Source: Nitrosospira multiformis (GTDB lineage: Bacteria; Pseudomonadota; Gammaproteobacteria; Burkholderiales; Nitrosomonadaceae). Taken from it: a stretch of 64,000 bases of DNA. The stretch covers positions 124,001 to 188,000 of the forward strand of contig NZ_FOHI01000007.1 in assembly GCF_900111585.1 (NCBI RefSeq), in the 5' to 3' direction. This document shows positions 43,602 through 52,677 of this stretch, piece after piece. Positions within the stretch are counted from its first letter, which is position 1. Each line of letters begins with the position of its first letter. The notes beneath the pieces are model-generated. The model saw only the letters and a list, made by a program, of their open reading frames with translations. It did no database searches and was not told where the DNA came from. Made by a program: the position numbers and the translations under genes.

Positions 43602-44753
43602 TTATTCCAGTTCGGCGAGCTTGCGCTCGTTTTCCAGATGAAATGCGCCGTCGACAACGATGGTCTGGTCGCCGGAAAGTCCTTTCAGCACAGGTCGCAT
43701 ATCCCCTACTTCCGGACCCAATTCAATCGGAACGCGAAGGAACCGGTTGTCACCTTGGACAAGAAATACATAGTCCCGATTGTTTTCGCGCACCACCGCT
43801 GTCTCCGGCACTACCAGGCTTTCAACCGGGTTGTCAAGAATATGCATGCTGGCGAGCATGGCAGGCTTGAGCTTCCTCCGCGGATTTTCTACAATAGTCC
43901 GCACCATCACTGTCCTCGTCAACGGATTCACAGTATCGGCCACAAAGATGATCAATCCATCGAAACTGATATTCCCCAGCGCCGGAACGTGAATCTCCAC
44001 ATGCTGGCCAACCTGCACATGGCGGGCAATCTGCTCCGGCACATCACCCACGACCCACACAGAAGAGAGATCGGCAACCTGAAACAACAGATCCGAGGGT
44101 TGGACTACCTGCCCAATCGCGACATTCCGCTCGATAACGATGCCCGGCTTGGAGGTCTGGATGGCTACCGAAGGCATGATGGTTCCCTCTTTCCCAAGCT
44201 TGTTTATGGCTCTGCTGCCCATGCCCAGCAGGCGCAATTGATCCGCCGCTGCACCCAGCTCTGCCTGTGAAACCTGCAGTTCGGACTCGCGCCGCTGCAT
44301 TTCCGCGACACTGATGACATCCGCAGCGAGCAAATGACGGGCTCGCTCGGCCGCTTTTTCCGCCAAGGTCTCAAGCGAGAATGCCCGCAGATAAGCCAGT
44401 TGTGCCTGGGTCAGTTCGGGGCTGGAAATACGGGCGAGCTCCGCACCCGCCTCGACGTTATCGCCCAGCATGGCGTACACATCAATAATCCGGCCGGTAA
44501 CATTGGCCCCGACACGGACCAGCCTGTGCTCATCCACCTCCACCTGGCTCGGCGCCTGCAGCTTGTCGGCGATATTGATCAAGGTAGGTTTCCCAACCTT
44601 GACGTGATGCATCTTTTCGGGCTCCAGCGTGACGAGATTCGCGTTTTCCGGCTCTTTCGCCACAACTTCCTCTTTGACTGCCGGCTTGCCACCACCGCAC
44701 CCGGAGACAAGCAATACAAGCATGATGCCGATTAGCGGCACGGTGATTTTCAT
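43602..44753 (-). CDS. RND efflux periplasmic adaptor, lipoprotein (CzcB/CusB family)
   Basis: Membrane fusion protein linking pump and outer-membrane channel. The 383-residue protein has a signal peptide with lipobox VSGC (about residues 16-19), the lipoyl half GRIIDVYAMLGDNVEAGAEL, a coiled-coil hairpin (about 120-180), the second half TSKPGIVIERNVAIGQVV and a C-terminal barrel. It overlaps the outer-membrane-factor gene upstream by 4 bases, so all three genes are coupled. Confidence 0.92.
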   Translation of the reverse strand: MKITVPLIGIMLVLLVSGCGGGKPAVKEEVVAKEPENANLVTLEPEKMHHVKVGKPTLINIADKLQAPSQVEVDEHRLVRVGANVTGRIIDVYAMLGDNVEAGAELARISSPELTQAQLAYLRAFSLETLAEKAAERARHLLAADVISVAEMQRRESELQVSQAELGAAADQLRLLGMGSRAINKLGKEGTIMPSVAIQTSKPGIVIERNVAIGQVVQPSDLLFQVADLSSVWVVGDVPEQIARHVQVGQHVEIHVPALGNISFDGLIIFVADTVNPLTRTVMVRTIVENPRRKLKPAMLASMHILDNPVESLVVPETAVVRENNRDYVFLVQGDNRFLRVPIELGPEVGDMRPVLKGLSGDQTIVVDGAFHLENERKLAELE

Positions 44754-46228
44754 TCGAAGCCTTCCTTGGGGTAATAGGCTCGGAGGCGGTCAATCTCGGC
44801 AACCGCGGCCTGCAAATCGAACCGCGCCTGCAGGAGATCCGAAAGCACCCCGCGAAGCACGCGCTGGGTATCGAGCACTTCGATCAGGCCACGCTCGCCG
44901 AAGCGATATGCTGCCTGAGCAATTTCCAGCGCCTTTTCGGCTTCCTTGACCAATCCACCTTCGAACATATCCACTCTGCGCTGGGCGATCTGCTTAGCCT
45001 GCCAGGCAGATTCAAGTAGCTGCCCTATTTCAAAGCGCCGAAACTCCAATATCCCGCGCGCCCGCTCCGAATCCGCGACAGCAGCGTTGATTTCGCCGCG
45101 ACGCTGATAAAACAATGGGATGGTCACGTTCAGACCTGCAAGATTCGAGGTGTATTGCGCCTCCTGAAAATTGCTGAGTAATACCGTTAACGATGGCAGT
45201 ACGGCTGCGCGTTCCTGATCAATGCGTCGCCGCGCCCGGTTCCATTCAGCCTCCAGGCGCGTCACCTCGGGGTTGACCGCCGGTACAGTTTCACGCAGCT
45301 CTTCGAGAGGAGGAAGGCTTACGGACTCTGCCAGCGATCCCATTATCTGGAAATCAGGCTGCAAAGCACCAGCGGTAAGCTGAATGAGGGCTATGCGAGC
45401 CCTTTGCGCATTCAACTGTGCCGCTTCCTTACGCGAAGCTGCGGCCAGAACTTCCGTTTCGGCCCTGATCAGTTCGAAGCGTGGCGCCTCTCCGACATCG
45501 ACCCGCACCTTGACGCGACGGCGTATTTCCTCCATCAGATCGGAAACGCTTGCCTCCACCCGCGCCACTTCCTGCCGCAAGATCAGTTCGTAGGCAGCGA
45601 CACGCAACTGCGCCGCCAGATCCGCCCTCACCTGTTCCAGGCCCGCATGACTGGCATCCACCCCTGCTTCCGCTGAGTCGATGCGCGCACTCCGCAGGAA
45701 CGGATTCTCAATTGTCTGAGATACAGTAAATTGACGGTGGCTGTTTGCAGGCAAGGCCTGCGGCACGACTCGGGCATGCTGCGGGCCTGCCATGAAGGTC
45801 AATTGCGGATTGGGGTAAGCCGAGGCGCCTACGACACCCGCTTCTGCAGCTCTTATTTGAAAATGCGCCGCCTGCACCAGGCCATTGGCCTTCAGGCCAA
45901 GCCGCTGCAATTCCTCAATGGTGAGGACCTGGGAAGGCGGTGCAGCTGGCGTAGGCATGGTTGGACCAGGTGCGGCAGGAGCCAGCAAGCCAGGTAACCT
46001 TCCCGTTGCCGATCCCGGCACGGTAGGGCCTGGCGTGGTGGCCGGCGGCATTCCCGGCGCCCGTGGCGCGGGGGCGACGGGGGGAGCAGGAGCGGGCGCT
46101 GCGGCCGGCGGAAGCGCCGGAGGCGGTGTAATGGCAGGAATCGTTGAAGGCTCCAGAGCCGAGGCCGGCGCGAGTGGCAAAACAAGAATCAGGGCCGGCA
46201 AGATACGGCAAAGACGTGATATATACAT
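44750..46228 (-). CDS. TolC-family outer-membrane efflux factor with proline-rich N-terminus
   Basis: Trimeric outer-membrane channel of the metal exporter (CzcC/CusC class). The 492-residue protein has a signal peptide, then an unusually long Pro/Ala-rich region (about residues 30-100) before the OEP helices start at TIEELQRLGLKANG. Two OEP repeats follow, rich in long amphipathic helices. Most CzcC-class proteins lack such a linker; it may span the peptidoglycan or be disordered. First gene of the operon, divergent from the LysR-type regulator. Confidence 0.88.
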   Translation of the reverse strand: MYISRLCRILPALILVLPLAPASALEPSTIPAITPPPALPPAAAPAPAPPVAPAPRAPGMPPATTPGPTVPGSATGRLPGLLAPAAPGPTMPTPAAPPSQVLTIEELQRLGLKANGLVQAAHFQIRAAEAGVVGASAYPNPQLTFMAGPQHARVVPQALPANSHRQFTVSQTIENPFLRSARIDSAEAGVDASHAGLEQVRADLAAQLRVAAYELILRQEVARVEASVSDLMEEIRRRVKVRVDVGEAPRFELIRAETEVLAAASRKEAAQLNAQRARIALIQLTAGALQPDFQIMGSLAESVSLPPLEELRETVPAVNPEVTRLEAEWNRARRRIDQERAAVLPSLTVLLSNFQEAQYTSNLAGLNVTIPLFYQRRGEINAAVADSERARGILEFRRFEIGQLLESAWQAKQIAQRRVDMFEGGLVKEAEKALEIAQAAYRFGERGLIEVLDTQRVLRGVLSDLLQARFDLQAAVAEIDRLRAYYPKEGFE

Positions 46229-46406
46229 GTGCTACCCGTTGAAATCTTCGGAGCGATGCCTGATCAATCGCACTGGACCCATTAAGACCCCCGAAAAGAA
46301 GATCTTAACAACAGCGACGGCAGCAGCTTTGCTGCCAGTTGGAGCGACCAAAGGAACAGCATATAAATATGAACGCACGATACACGCGACGGATGACACG
46401 GCAAAG

Positions 46407-46464
46407 CTCATCCAAATTAGTCTAGATGAGAAATTGCATCAAGAAAAGTAGTATCTCGTTGATG
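46407..46464. promoter_or_regulatory. Two inverted repeats between the metal operon and its LysR-type regulator
   Basis: CTCATC-N12-GATGAG (46407-46430) and CATCAA-N16-TTGATG (46437-46464) lie in the 279-base divergent region, 44-100 bases before the regulator start. The positions and repeated half-sites fit LysR-type binding sites. The half-sites GATGAG and GATG are related, which strengthens the idea, but it is unproven. Confidence 0.4.
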
Positions 46465-46507
46465 ATATAATCGGTTTTCACGAAGTATCAAGTTTGTCTG
46501 CACATTG

Positions 46508-47416
46508 ATGCTTAATTACAAGCAATTGCACTATTTTTGGGCAGTGGCCAAAGCAGGCAGCATTGTCCGCGCCAGCGAACGTTTGAATCTCACGCCCCAG
46601 ACTCTGAGCGGGCAGATCGGATTATTGGAAGACGCGCTGGGGGCGCCACTTTTTTTACGAGTGGGAAGGCGCCTCGAACTGACCGAGACAGGCCGCCTCA
46701 CTCTATCATACGCCGATGAAATCTTTCAGATCGGAAACGAACTGGAAGAAGCATTGCGCGCGCGCCCGGAACGTCACGCCATTCCATTCCGGGTGGGCGT
46801 CGACGATGCGGTCCCCAAGTCCATCGCCTACCGGTTGTTAACGCCCGCCATGGAACTTGCTTCGCCCGTACGCATTGTCTGCCGCGAGGACAAACTGGTA
46901 CGTCTGCTGGTAGAACTGGCAATCCAGCGAATCGACCTAGTACTGGCCGACCGACCCATGCCGGATGAAGCAAATGTGAAAGGCTACAGCCATAAGCTGG
47001 GAAACTGCGGCATCACATTTTTTGCCGCACCTCCTCTTGCAAATACACTGAGGCAAAAGTGGCCCCACCTTCTTGACGCGGCACCCTTACTCATTCCCGG
47101 TAAAGACGCTGCTATACGGACCCCATTGATGCGGTGGTTCGACATTCACCAACTCCGCCCCCACATCGTGGGAGAGTTCGACGACAGCGCACTGATGCAG
47201 GCATTCGGCCAGGCGGGGATCGGCATTTTCATTGCCCCATCCGTCATAGCCGATGAGGTGCAGCGTGAACATGGCGTTGTTGTTGTCGGCCGCACCGACG
47301 AGGTTACCGAACAGTTTTACGCCATTTCCCTGGAACGCCGTCTTACGCACCCCGCCGTCGTCGCCATCAACGATACAGCCCACCGGGAACTATTCGCAAC
47401 CCTCGCTGCCTCCTGA
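46508..47416 (+). CDS. LysR-family regulator, NhaR-like
   Basis: A 302-residue transcription factor with the N-terminal winged helix-turn-helix LNYKQLHYFWAVAKAGSIVR and NLTPQTLSGQIGLLE, followed by an effector domain. The HYFWAVAKAGSI start and the C-terminal part match the NhaR subgroup, which senses cations or stress. Being divergent from the metal efflux operon, it is its likely regulator. ATG at 46508; the frame also opens at an adjacent TTG (46505). Confidence 0.85.
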   Translation: MLNYKQLHYFWAVAKAGSIVRASERLNLTPQTLSGQIGLLEDALGAPLFLRVGRRLELTETGRLTLSYADEIFQIGNELEEALRARPERHAIPFRVGVDDAVPKSIAYRLLTPAMELASPVRIVCREDKLVRLLVELAIQRIDLVLADRPMPDEANVKGYSHKLGNCGITFFAAPPLANTLRQKWPHLLDAAPLLIPGKDAAIRTPLMRWFDIHQLRPHIVGEFDDSALMQAFGQAGIGIFIAPSVIADEVQREHGVVVVGRTDEVTEQFYAISLERRLTHPAVVAINDTAHRELFATLAAS

Positions 47417-47568
47417 CCCGGATATTTCACCGGGAACACGAGAGAATGGCAAGGTGTTTTGGGAGTAGATTTGCGTATCCCACGCCAGATCAATAGCCGG
47501 GACTATTGGCGCGAAGCAGGGGCAAGATGCCGCAAACCACCCGTCAGGACTCGGAAATATCCTGCCAA

Positions 47569-49488
47569 TTATTCCTTGCTCCCGGTGCTCAGGAACAACT
47601 GATTGATACGCTTGACGAAACTGGCAGGATCATCCAATTGCCCGCCCTCGGCCAACAGCGCCTGGTCGAACAAAATATGGCTCCAGTCGGCGAAATGAGT
47701 CTCCTCCGATTTCAGGCGCTCTACCATCGGATGGTACGGATTGATTTCCAGGATAGGTTTGGTATGCGTGACCTTCTGCCCGGCAGACTTAAGCAGGCGC
47801 TCCAGGTTTCCGCTCATGTCATGAGTTTCCGTCACCAGGCAGGCAGGAGATTCGGTCAGACGCAAGGTGATCCGCACATCCTTTACTTGCTCGCCAAGCA
47901 CTTCCTTTATTTTCTCGGTGAGTTCCTTGTATTCACCCGCTTCTTTTTCCTGTTCCTTTTTCTCCGCCTCGTCCTCCAGTTTACCCAGATCGAGACTGCC
48001 CTTTGCTACGGACTGCAGATGTTTACCCTCGAACTCAGGCAGATTTGCAACCAGCCACTCATCCACGCGCTCGAACAGCAGAATGACTTCAATGTCTTTC
48101 TTGCGGAAAATTTCGAGGTGCGGACTGCTTTTAGCCGCCGTGAGACTGTCGGCCGTGACATAGTAGATCTTCTCCTGCCCATCCTTCATGCGCCCCACAT
48201 AATCGCTCAGGGAGACGTCCTGCTCTTCCGAATCGGAATGGGTAGAAACAAAGCGCAGCAGCTTGGCAATGCGCTCGCGGTTGGCATAGTCTTCCGCCAC
48301 CCCCTCTTTCATCACCTGTCCGAATTCCTTCCAGAAGGTCTTGAATTTGGCCTTCTCTTCGTCGGTTTCGCTTTGCGCCAGGTCGTCGAGTAATCCCAGC
48401 ACCTTTTTCACCGAGCCGGCCCGCATGGCTTCAATGTCCTTCGATTCCTGCAATATCTCGCGGGAAACATTCAGCGGCAGATCATTCGAATCTATTATTC
48501 CTCGTACGAAACGCAGGTAATTGGGCAGCAACTGTTTGGCATCATCCATGATGAATACTCTTCTGACATACAGTTTGATGCCGTGGCGGGATTCGCGATC
48601 ATACAGATCGAACGGAGCGCGGGAGGGAATGTAGAGCAGTTGTGTATATTCCTGCTTGCCCTCTACCCTGGCATGCACATACGCCAGCGGAGGTTCGAAA
48701 TCGTGCGCGACATGCTTGTAGAATTCGTTGTACTGCTCTTCGCTGATCTCGTTTTTCGGCCGCGCCCACAAGGCACTTGCCTGGTTGATGGTTTCGTCTT
48801 CTTCCGTGACGGTATTTTCATTTTTTTCCTGCGACCATTCCTCTTTTTTCATCACGATGGGAAGGGTAATATGGTCCGAGTACTTGCGGATGATGGAGCG
48901 CAGCCGCCATCCATTGAGCAGTTCATCCTCTCCTTCGCGCAAATGCAAGGTCACCTCGGTGCCGCGCCCAGATTTCTCGACTGTCTCAAGGGTGTAATCT
49001 CCCTCACCGCCTGATTCCCAGCGAACACCATGTTCATGCGTCAGGCCGGCACGCCGCGTGGTAAGCGTCACTTTATCAGCAACAATGAATGCGGAATAAA
49101 AACCCACCCCGAACTGGCCGATCAGGTGCGCATCCTTGGCCTGGTCGCCGGTTAGTGCGTCGAAGAATTCTCGTGTGCCGGATTTGGCAATAGTACCGAT
49201 ATGATCTATCACCTCCTGCCGCGACATGCCGATGCCATTGTCGGCAACAGTAATGGTGCGTTCCGCCTTATCGTAACTTACACGTATTTTCAGGTCCGAA
49301 TCGGATTCATACAGCGCCCCATCGGTCAAAGCTTCGAACCGCAGCTTGTCGGCAGCATCCGACGCGTTGGAAATCAGTTCGCGCAAGAAAATTTCCTTGT
49401 TACTATACAAGGAATGGATCATGAGCTTGAGAAGCTGCTTGACCTCGGTCTGAAAATTCAAATGTTCTTTTGTAGCCGTCGCTTCCAT
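47569..49488 (-). CDS. htpG: Chaperone protein HtpG (Hsp90)
   Basis: ATP-dependent chaperone of the Hsp90 family. From ATG 49488 the protein has 639 residues: an N-terminal GHKL ATPase with [26 protein letters not shown] and [15 protein letters not shown], a middle domain with [16 protein letters not shown], and a C-terminal dimerisation domain. The frame continues 31 codons upstream to 49581, but the ATG at 49488 has GGAGG 8 bases ahead and matches the family start. Monocistronic. Confidence 0.96.
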   Translation of the reverse strand: MEATATKEHLNFQTEVKQLLKLMIHSLYSNKEIFLRELISNASDAADKLRFEALTDGALYESDSDLKIRVSYDKAERTITVADNGIGMSRQEVIDHIGTIAKSGTREFFDALTGDQAKDAHLIGQFGVGFYSAFIVADKVTLTTRRAGLTHEHGVRWESGGEGDYTLETVEKSGRGTEVTLHLREGEDELLNGWRLRSIIRKYSDHITLPIVMKKEEWSQEKNENTVTEEDETINQASALWARPKNEISEEQYNEFYKHVAHDFEPPLAYVHARVEGKQEYTQLLYIPSRAPFDLYDRESRHGIKLYVRRVFIMDDAKQLLPNYLRFVRGIIDSNDLPLNVSREILQESKDIEAMRAGSVKKVLGLLDDLAQSETDEEKAKFKTFWKEFGQVMKEGVAEDYANRERIAKLLRFVSTHSDSEEQDVSLSDYVGRMKDGQEKIYYVTADSLTAAKSSPHLEIFRKKDIEVILLFERVDEWLVANLPEFEGKHLQSVAKGSLDLGKLEDEAEKKEQEKEAGEYKELTEKIKEVLGEQVKDVRITLRLTESPACLVTETHDMSGNLERLLKSAGQKVTHTKPILEINPYHPMVERLKSEETHFADWSHILFDQALLAEGGQLDDPASFVKRINQLFLSTGSKE

Positions 49489-49651
49489 TGTTTTCCTCCA
49501 AAAAAAATGCAATAAAATAAATGAGGGCAAATCCGGGATTTTCAAGTTGAAAAGCTTCATACCGATAATTTTCCGCGCCATCTCTCTGCCCTACTCCTCA
49601 TTTGCCGCACACCCAATTTGATTTCTGAATATCGTTAAACGGAGTCTGACC

Positions 49652-50767
49652 ATGCACATCACAAAAATTCTCATACGTTTCATGGCCGCTTGCCTGCTCT
49701 GTTATGGCTTACCTGCGATGGGGGACAGTAAAACCGGCAAGCTCCCCCTGGACAAGATCAAATTACCGACCGGATTTTCGATCAAGGTATGGGCCGAAGT
49801 GCCGAACGCGCGTGGGCTGGCGCTGGGAAAAAACGGTACGGTGTTCGCAGGCTCAGCGGATGAAGGCAATATCTACGCGATTACAGACAAGGGGGACACC
49901 CGCGAGGTAAAAACCATCGCCAGAGGGCTTAATCTTCCAATAGGTGTCGCCTTTCACGATGGGGCGTTATATGCCTCCTCGGTCGATCGTATCCTCCGTT
50001 TTGATAATATTGAGGAAAAACTTGATCAACCCGGAAAACCGTACGTTGTCACCGAACGATTTCCCAACGAGAAACACCATGGGGGCAGATATATAGGTTT
50101 TGGTCCGGATGGGCTTCTGTATGTCGCAGTGGGCGCCCCATGCAATGTCTGCGAAACGGAGCCGGAGAAGTTTTCGCTGATTTCCCGCATCAATCCGGAT
50201 GGCTCCAACTATGAGGTCTTCGCGTACGGGATACGAAACTCGGTAGGATTCGATTGGCATCCTGAAACAAAGGAATTGTGGTTTACCGATAACGGTCGGG
50301 ACTGGATGGGCGACAACTTGCCGCCGGACGAACTCAACCGTGCACCAAAAAAGGGAATGCATTTCGGCTATCCCTACTGCCACTCCGACGACATCCTTGA
50401 CCCGAAGTACGGTGCAAAGCGGGATTGCCGCAAGCTTGTTTCACCCGCAGCGAAACTTCCCCCGCACGCAGGTGCGCTGGGGATGCGCTTCTACACAGGG
50501 ACCATGTTTCCTCCCCAATATCGCAACAGCATCTTTATAGCCGAGCATGGCTCATGGAACCGGCGCAATAAAATCGGCTACCGCATCGAACTCGCAAAGA
50601 TAAAGAACAACAAGGTGGTAAAGCAGGAAGTGTTTGCCGAAGGCTGGCTGGAAAATGAAAAAAATTGGGGAAGACCCGTGGATGTGCTGGGGATGCCGGA
50701 CGGAGCACTGCTCGTGTCGGATGATTTTGCCGGGGTAATTTATCGGATCAGTTATAAGAAACCTTGA
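49652..50767 (+). CDS. Exported PQQ-type sugar/sorbosone dehydrogenase-like protein
   Basis: A 371-residue periplasmic six-bladed beta-propeller. It has an N-terminal signal peptide (cleavage after about residue 24) and the GDH-B/sorbosone dehydrogenase motifs GLALGKNGTVFAGS, KHHGGRYIGFGPDGLLYVAV, YGIRNSVGFDWHPETKELWF and the final GRPVDVLGMPDGALLVSDDF. Homologues oxidise aldoses with PQQ, but substrate and cofactor are not proven. Two cysteines in GAPCNVCE are notable. It precedes srkA by about 60 bases on the same strand. Confidence 0.85.
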   Translation: MHITKILIRFMAACLLCYGLPAMGDSKTGKLPLDKIKLPTGFSIKVWAEVPNARGLALGKNGTVFAGSADEGNIYAITDKGDTREVKTIARGLNLPIGVAFHDGALYASSVDRILRFDNIEEKLDQPGKPYVVTERFPNEKHHGGRYIGFGPDGLLYVAVGAPCNVCETEPEKFSLISRINPDGSNYEVFAYGIRNSVGFDWHPETKELWFTDNGRDWMGDNLPPDELNRAPKKGMHFGYPYCHSDDILDPKYGAKRDCRKLVSPAAKLPPHAGALGMRFYTGTMFPPQYRNSIFIAEHGSWNRRNKIGYRIELAKIKNNKVVKQEVFAEGWLENEKNWGRPVDVLGMPDGALLVSDDFAGVIYRISYKKP

Positions 50768-50825
50768 GCAAACCGAGCAATGCAAAACAAGCGCAACCAA
50801 CAATTCAAGAGCAGCCTTCATTTGA

Positions 50826-51824
50826 GTGACTGGTGTGGAAACAGCGGATAATTCGGCTCCAAATGATTTCTCCACGCTTTCCCCTGAACGCGTGTTGCAT
50901 GCTTTGGAAAGCTTGGGTTTCCGTAGCGACGGACGGCTGCTGGCACTCAACAGCTACGAGAACCGCGTCTACCAAATCGGCCTCGAAAATGGCGCGCCAG
51001 TCGTAGCAAAATTCTACCGCCCGGAACGCTGGACGAACGGGGCCATTCTCGAGGAACACACGTTCGTGCAGGAACTGGCCGAACACGAAATTCCTGTAGT
51101 ACCCCCGTTGGTGCTGCAAGGAACATCGCTGCATTATTTTGAGGGATTTCGTTTCACTGTTTTTCCAAGGCACGGCGGTCGCGCGCCGGAACTGGAAGAT
51201 CACCACACGCTGGAATGGATGGGGCGCTTCCTTGGGCGTATCCATGCTGTTGGCGCGCTCAATCCCTTTCATGAACGCCCGGAATTGAATATCGCCAGCT
51301 TCGGCGAGCAACCACGCGATTATCTATTGGCGCATGGATTCATTCCGCCTGATGTTGAGGCTGCCTATCGCAGTGCCGTGAATCAGGCGTTGGACGGTGC
51401 ACGGCATTGTTTTGGGCGTGCAGGTAAAGTACGCGCATTACGCCTGCACGGCGACTGTCATGCAGGCAATGTTTTGTGGACTGACGATGGTCCGCACTTC
51501 GTCGATTTTGACGACAGCCGCATGGGACCAGCAGTACAGGACTTGTGGATGCTGTTATCCGGCGAACGGGACGATATGAGGAAGCAGTTGGACAGGGTGC
51601 TGGCCGGGTATGAGACCTTCTTCGATTTCGACGAAAGGGAATTGCATCTGGTCGAGGCGTTACGCACTCTGCGCTTGATCCACTACGCGGCGTGGCTTGC
51701 ACAGCGGTGGGACGACCCGGCTTTCAAGCGCGCGTTTCCCTGGTTCAACACCCAACGCTACTGGCAGGATCGCGTTCTCGAATTGCGGGAGCAGATCGCC
51801 CTTATGGATGAGCCGCCGCTATGA
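50826..51824 (+). CDS. srkA: Stress-response Ser/Thr kinase (RdoA/YihE family)
   Basis: APH-fold protein kinase; E. coli SrkA counteracts toxin-linked stress death. The 332-residue protein has NSYENRVYQIGLENG near the N-terminus, VAKFYRPERW with the ATP-binding Lys, the catalytic loop LHGDCHAGNVLW and the metal motif FVDFDDSRMGP. Start codon is GTG at 50826 or 50835; a signal-like region is absent. Family size matches E. coli (328). Confidence 0.93.
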   Translation: MTGVETADNSAPNDFSTLSPERVLHALESLGFRSDGRLLALNSYENRVYQIGLENGAPVVAKFYRPERWTNGAILEEHTFVQELAEHEIPVVPPLVLQGTSLHYFEGFRFTVFPRHGGRAPELEDHHTLEWMGRFLGRIHAVGALNPFHERPELNIASFGEQPRDYLLAHGFIPPDVEAAYRSAVNQALDGARHCFGRAGKVRALRLHGDCHAGNVLWTDDGPHFVDFDDSRMGPAVQDLWMLLSGERDDMRKQLDRVLAGYETFFDFDERELHLVEALRTLRLIHYAAWLAQRWDDPAFKRAFPWFNTQRYWQDRVLELREQIALMDEPPL

Positions 51825-51932
51825 CAGGATTTACAGGCATGATCGTTGTTCCCAAGTTTATTGTTCCACACGCCCCCGATCGTGATCATGGAAAATTGAA
51901 GTTTCCATTTTAAGTCTTTATGACAAGTTTAT

Positions 51933-52385
51933 ATGGATGCAAAAACGACGCCCTGTCCGTGCGGTTACATGGAGATAACAGCGAGACCAGCGGGAACTCG
52001 GCAGGCTCGTCCTTCCACGAATAGCGGCAGAAAGTATGCTGACTGCTGCGGCCGCTACCTGGATGACGGCGAAACGGCTCCCACGGCAGAAGCATTGATG
52101 CGTTCGCGCTATACTGCATACGCCCTCGGTCATGAAGAATACCTACTGGCAACCTGGAGTCAAGACACGCGCCCAGCATCACTTGGATTGGAAAGTAAAC
52201 AGCATGGAAAATGGCTGAGACTGGAAGTGAAACGTCATGAACAACCAGCGCCGGATCATGCCATAGTGGAATTCGTGGCATGTTACAAGGTGGATGGCCG
52301 CGCGCACCGTTTGCATGAAATCAGCCGCTTTGTGCGTGAGAGCGGGCAATGGTTCTATGTGGATGGCGATATTATAAGATCTTGA
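51933..52385 (+). CDS. ychJ: YchJ family protein (SEC-C-like metal-binding motif)
   Basis: A 150-residue cytoplasmic protein of the UPF0225/YchJ family. The N-terminal PCPCG and later YADCCGRYLD give the four-Cys zinc site, here separated by an insertion of about 18 polar residues (in E. coli the spacing is short). The core LMRSRYTAYALG and the C-terminal HEISRFVRESGQWFYVDG are typical. Function unknown. Start ATG at 51933. Confidence 0.85.
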   Translation: MDAKTTPCPCGYMEITARPAGTRQARPSTNSGRKYADCCGRYLDDGETAPTAEALMRSRYTAYALGHEEYLLATWSQDTRPASLGLESKQHGKWLRLEVKRHEQPAPDHAIVEFVACYKVDGRAHRLHEISRFVRESGQWFYVDGDIIRS

Positions 52386-52677
52386 GGCTGAAAAATGATA
52401 TCGCGTACTTGGATCGAACGCCAGGCGCCACATTTGCCTTGATCATGCGGTATATCAGCTTGAGCTTGGACCCAGCGTTCATCGTCCTCACGCGCCGCGT
52501 TATGCAAACAAGCCCTGACCGATATTGAATCTACTGGGTGGGTCGGCCTTGTGGCAATCGGCTTTCGGTGCTACTAAGCATCCCAATAACTGCGATATGT
52601 CCACCTACACGAGTAGCTCTCATAGATTGATATACCTTATGCCATTCCGTGATTCTGCATCTCAATTGATGCCTGGG
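52386..52677. other. Intergenic region, nothing recognised
   Basis: About 290 bases between two converging genes. No convincing gene, terminator or repeat could be identified by eye. Confidence 0.4.

Noticed and set aside
43512-44270. 252-codon plus-strand frame
   Set aside because: Antisense to the adaptor gene, composition rich in His/Arg; shadow of a GC-rich gene.
47506-48393. 295-codon plus-strand frame
   Set aside because: Mostly antisense to htpG; no motifs, so rejected.
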